Assembly: GCA_007922305.1 (NCBI GenBank)
Contig: ML677374.1
Coordinates: forward strand, 7,363,619-7,427,618
DNA from: Dermatemys mawii
Lineage: Eukaryota > Chordata > Testudines > Dermatemydidae
Length of the DNA stretch: 64,000 bases
Direction of reading: 5' to 3'
The notes beneath the pieces were generated by a model that saw only the letters and a list, made by a program, of their open reading frames with translations, did not search any database and was not told where the DNA came from. Position numbers and translations under genes: made by a program. Shown one piece after another: positions 61,106 through 64,000 of the stretch (its first letter is position 1; the number at the start of each line of letters is the position of its first letter).

Positions 61106-64000
61106 AAAAAAATAGAGTATTTTGTAGAAATGACCCAAACAGTTCCTCTTTAATCACAATAATGCAACATTTTGGGTGTGTAGGTCGTTTTTATTTTTAT
61201 TTTTTTAAAGGGTATACATGCCCATATTTTGCTCTGCAAAGTTTGCATGCTCACCTGTTTCCATGCTCAGAACCCCACCTCCATGCACGCAAAGGGGCGC
61301 TTCTGCATGTGCAAAAACATGCATGAGAAAATATTATGAATGCAATTTAGGCACCTTGGAAAACTTGGCCTATGCTGTTGAATACTCTAGTATTTCTTTA
61401 GTAAGTGTACTGATTTCTTATATTTTATTAAAAGCTTCCTTTTCTCTGCTGGTTTGTAACAGCCTGAACGGATCAAAACCTTGACTGCTGCTAAAGCAGG
61501 GAGAAGGGTCATTTTCAAAAAATAAACCCTGCAAAAAAAAGGCTTCCAGTCTCAGGTTTGTAGAGAGGATGCGAAAGGAAAATGCAGAGAACAACAAAAG
61601 CAGCTTAGGTACATTAAGACAAATCTATAAAGTAGCATTCATTTAATCAACATTTATATGAAAGATGTGACAAATATATGTTTGCATGCAATATTCTCTG
61701 AACTTTGCATATATAACCCTCTTTAAATTCTGGCGACACTGATAACATATGGAGCTGTGCACTCCTGCCTATAGCATTTCCTCACCAGAACATCGTTCCC
61801 CTCTCCCTTACCAGGAAACTGCAGTCTTTATACAGAACAGCTGTGTGCACATCGTTCATTGTCCTCTCTGCATGGTCACAGATAGTAGGATGCAGAATTG
61901 AGACAAGTAATTGGCATTACTGAGGGCATGCTACAGTACTCTTTGAGTACCTAAATCTCCCAACAATTCCAATGGGTGTACTGGGTGCAAGATATGGCCC
62001 AGAATATTGGCCTGAAGCTGTGGCATTTAAAGTGGTAGTGTCCAGTGGAAATGTGAATCAGTTCTCTTCGGTCTTATTGTGCTGAACGCCACACAAAGGA
62101 AAAGACAACAATGTAGGAGCTTTTGTCCTTTCAATGCATCCTTGTACAGGAGCTGGGATACAATTTCCATCCTTGCCCTCCTTTACACAGATGCTAGCAA
62201 AGAGGCAGGAGCAAAGGACAGAGCTGGCTCCAAAGTTTCAGAACATGCTGCCCCCTTAAGTAGTACTGAAAATATTGGGCCTAACTCTGGGAACTGCCAC
62301 TGGGCACTCACTACACCTTGGCACCACCTCCTAGCATGAGCTGTGCCATAAGGGCACAACTGCACCATTAAATTTCATGTCTCGGTTGTAAAAGGGGCCT
62401 GACATTCCAATATTCGATATTGTATATGGTCTAACGTTCCAGAGAGCGCTGTGAAGATTAATGTTTGCAAGATGCTTTGAGAGCCTTAAATGTACTACAC
62501 AAGAGTCAAGTATTTTTAGAGCTTCATTAAAAAATGGAGTAAGCATTTAAAAAAAAACCCCAAAAGTATTTTAAAAAATTTGTTTGTGGGAATAAACACA
62601 TTATGACACAGTTTCTTATGATGTGCAAGTTTAAGCAATAGTTAGAGGTTCCTAAATAAAAACACATATAATGATAGTTAGAGTCAAACAATATCTTTAC
62701 AATTAGTTACTAGTCCTGTCAATTTTAATCATTTAGTTTATTTAAACCATTTTTCATTATCTGTCTTTTTGTCATACAGCTCCATCTGATTCAAGAAGTC
62801 ATGAGAACCTGAAAACCAAGTCCTGAGACAATGTGCAAATGCATTTTAAAAAAAAATCTCACCACCTTATATTCAAATGCTATTAGCTCAAAACAGGTGT
62901 TGAAATGGACTTGTATGCATTTTTGTGCATATCTGATGGCTTTAATATTATAAAGAGTACTTGTGGAAACTACATATATACCATACAGGTGAACAGCCAA
63001 GCCTATTTCGTGAAGAGGGCTGACAACGTTTTTAATTATGGCCAGTTAGCCAGGGCTATTTCCCTCGATACAGCAACTCTCGTAATGGTGTCAATGGGAG
63101 GTTTGTACAAAGAACAGCAACAGAATATGACCCTTATAAATAGCAATTAAACTATTAATAAAGTTCCAGTCATGTTCACCACATGACTCCATTGGGTTAA
63201 AAGTGATGCAGAGCACCTTCAGGAAAATTGCTACTATGGCCCTTTATTTGACCATTTGTGTGTGCTTTTACCAAATTTGCACGCACAACAGCAGTAACTG
63301 CATGTGCAAATTATGCCCGCCACTGAACACTGATGTGGCTTGTAAACACGGACCTCAGCGTGATATCATTGTTCTTCAGTGTTAGCACTAGATTGCAACA
63401 GGAGGAGCTGCCATCACATTGAACTATTTCAAACTAAGACAGCAATACGCTGGGTCATGCTACATTTACAAGGTGGAAATGGAATCTTTGTTTTTTAATC
63501 CTACAGATCCACATTCATCATGGGGGCTGGATATATAGTATATGTCGAATGGACTGGGTGATTAACACCCCTGCTATATGATTTTTTTTAATGTACGGTA
63601 GAGCAATAAGACTACAGTAGGTGGCTCAAAGGAACACCTATAAATCAAGGTGCTGGAGAAGTTTCTGAAGGCTCTTCTGATATGGCATTTCCCCCTTCAT
63701 GCTGCATTCTTAAAAGATCCCCCACACTGTAATGACTCTTCCTCTGACGAGGGGAAGTGAACACTATACCTGCAGTCAGCCAAAGGAGATCACTATACAG
63801 CAACATCGGCCTCAGCACCCTTCTCACCCATCTGGATCAAAAATTAACAAGAGCCAAAGAGGAAACTGAACTTTCTGCCTTTGAAGCTCTCCCAGCCCCA
63901 GCTGGCCTGGGACATGAGGAATGAAAGCTGGTCTTGAACTCTGATTCCTTCTGTGTTTCTTACCAGAAGAGCAAATGTATAGAAAAATGGTCAAAGGGTG

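Larger units (their letters stand above)
44055..64000 (-). other. MSI2: Intron upstream of MSI2 exon D (open at window edge)
   Basis: About 20 kb of intronic sequence carries MIR- and L3-like repeats, a C19 tract, a 400-N gap inside a Penelope-like insertion, a hAT element at 53685-53811 and simple repeats near 59.8 and 61.1 kb. I looked for the exons encoding the YPNFVATYGRGYPGF and YGYQFPG regions and the RRMs and did not find them. Confidence 0.6.

Noticed and set aside
44055..64000. Search for the upstream MSI2 exons (RRM1/RRM2, YGYQFPG region)
   Set aside because: Reverse-complement coding patterns for these peptides were not found; they are expected outside the window.
1..64000. CRISPR arrays, operons, prokaryotic or viral gene clusters
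   Set aside because: No regularly spaced direct repeats or dense gene strings are present; the sequence is vertebrate intronic and intergenic DNA.

Overview
The window is vertebrate nuclear DNA and most likely comes from a turtle. It has long AT-rich introns, no bacterial-style gene packing, and a repeat set I associate with Testudines: tRNA-headed SINEs with CR1-like tails, CR1 LINE 3' ends, many short hAT-type non-autonomous transposons, MIR/L3-like ancient repeats, and a Penelope-like element end with a hammerhead-like fold. The assignment rests on recognising these families from memory, not on a search.

The only protein-coding gene I can support is the 3' part of MSI2 (Musashi RNA-binding protein 2), on the minus strand. 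In transcription order its exons are D (44054-43992, or to 43935 with a second donor), C (25710-25534, a 177-nt cassette), B (14696-14488, with an internal second acceptor at 14642) and A (12726-12685, the last 13 codons plus the stop). All junctions D/C/B are phase 1, so every combination of two donors, cassette in or out, and two acceptors stays in frame. That allows up to eight C-terminal proteins from one locus. The RRM exons of MSI2 are not in the window and must lie beyond 64000. A long AT-rich 3' UTR probably runs from 12684 downwards, possibly to an AATAAA cluster near 4064-4145.

Layout: 1-4040 is the flank downstream of MSI2 (hAT elements, a decayed ATCTATAG-type tandem tract). 4040-12684 is the putative 3' UTR, AT-rich, with one SINE and one hAT element. 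12685-44054 holds exons A to D and three introns filled with old repeats, plus stretches that look like conserved non-coding elements (about 31.46-31.62 kb and 33.89-34.23 kb). 44055-64000 is upstream intron with MIR/L3-like repeats, a C19 tract, a 400-N assembly gap inside a Penelope-like insertion, and simple repeats.

The best candidates for follow-up are the combinatorial splicing of the MSI2 C-terminus and the 80-bp perfect inverted repeat flanking the assembly gap, which has 16-bp target-site duplications and a hammerhead-like core.
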